Below, piece after piece: positions 48,487 to 48,629 of a stretch of DNA of 48,629 bases. Numbering within the stretch: position 1 is the first letter of the stretch; each line of letters opens with the position of its first letter. Source of the DNA: Aphodosoma sp045126975 (GTDB lineage: Bacteria; Bacteroidota; Bacteroidia; Bacteroidales; Paludibacteraceae). Position numbers and translations under genes: made by a program. The notes beneath the pieces are model-generated. The model was not told where the DNA came from. It saw only the letters and a program-made list of their open reading frames with translations, and did no database searches. The DNA is taken from assembly GCA_045126975.1 (NCBI GenBank), contig JBGVPL010000026.1, positions 1 through 48,629 of the forward strand, given 5' to 3'.

Positions 48487-48517
48487 AAAAAAAAGAGACG
48501 CAAAATATTGCGTCTCT
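48487..48517 (-). terminator. GAGACGCAAT palindrome, copy 6, serving as tRNA-Pro terminator
   Basis: AGAGACGCAA (48494-48503) with TTGCGTCTCT (48508-48517). On the minus strand it is followed by a run of T (A run at 48487-48494). It is the same sequence as copy 5 in the opposite orientation, 9 nt behind the tRNA. Confidence 0.83.
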
Positions 48518-48525
48518 ACTTGTTG

Positions 48526-48600
48526 TCGGGATACCAGGATTCGAACCTGGGACCCCCTGCTCCCAAAGCAGGTGCGGTAACCGGACTGCGCTACATCCCG
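48526..48600 (-). tRNA. tRNA-Pro (anticodon UGG)
   Basis: On the minus strand: acceptor CGGGATG/TATCCCG, D-arm, anticodon stem CCTGC/GCAGG with loop TTTGGGA (anticodon TGG), T-arm CCAGG-TTCGAAT-CCTGG and discriminator A. CCA is not encoded. All four arms are complete. Confidence 0.96.
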
Positions 48601-48629
48601 AAAAAGTTTAGTGTTTAGAGTATAGAGAT

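Overview
This window looks like a chromosomal stretch from an AT-rich member of the Bacteroidota, most likely order Bacteroidales. The evidence is Bacteroidetes-type promoters (TTTG, about 20 bp, then TAnnTTTG), a SusC/SusD pair, a complete Bat (aerotolerance) operon, a BtuB/BtuG-type cobalamin uptake locus behind a B12 riboswitch, DUF4295/DUF3127/DUF3467 proteins, and two proteins with type IX secretion (T9SS) C-terminal sorting domains. I cannot name the genus. No transposase, phage, CRISPR array or rRNA is visible.

Layout. 1-54: 3' part of a tRNA-Val. 229-4284: envelope polysaccharide export genes (two Wza-like lipoproteins and a Wzc-like tyrosine kinase). 4569-9229: rpmB, rpmG, a 50-codon DUF4295 gene, ftsY, rimO, an HU gene and an HU-TM-LysM fusion. 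9378-19247: moxR, a DUF58 gene, an unnamed membrane gene, batA, batB, batC, an AT-rich foreign-looking PD-(D/E)XK nuclease-like gene, batD and batE. 19344-20284: a PAP2 phosphatase and a small HTH protein. 20414-27192, minus strand: a metallophosphoesterase, then the cobalamin locus (TonB receptor, BtuG-like propeller, DUF4465/T9SS protein) behind a riboswitch at about 27238-27478. 27741-31836: a ClpB lacking its N-domain, an Lrp/AsnC regulator (minus) and galE. 32322-38085: SusC, SusD and a SusE-like lipoprotein. 38177-43161: hemW, rplY, pth, an S4-domain gene, a DUF3467 gene and tilS. 43158-46066: a T9SS subtilisin and a YgjP-like metallopeptidase, overlapping tilS and each other. 46271-48600: glyS, a DUF3127 protein with an SSB-like tail (minus) and tRNA-Pro (minus).

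The most striking content is the repeat landscape. Tandem arrays of 7-nt units (GGAATAA, TTTCAAC, GAGTTAG, GAGACAC, AGTAGAA, TGTGCAT, TAACTNN and others) fill many intergenic gaps. They also lie in frame inside genes: tilS, hemW (twice), the subtilisin, the metallophosphoesterase, the DUF4465 protein and two signal peptides. At least four further dispersed families are present. One is a palindrome with half-site GAGACGCAAT (six copies: one inside a variable stem of the B12 riboswitch, two placed as terminators). One is a nested hairpin with a GGACGC stem, inserted in frame in two unrelated proteins, with one compensatory base-pair change between copies. One is a CCCCC/GGGGG element (intergenic in bat and in frame in the TonB receptor). 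One is a 9-nt TCNGACNNG unit that encodes Ser-Asp repeats in two genes. A 150-bp element with inverted termini occurs between btuB and btuG, with a shorter relative at 41310. Together they resemble a combination of cyanobacterial heptamer STRRs and Rickettsia-type palindromic elements that colonise coding sequence. That comparison is inference and rests on family knowledge, not on a search.
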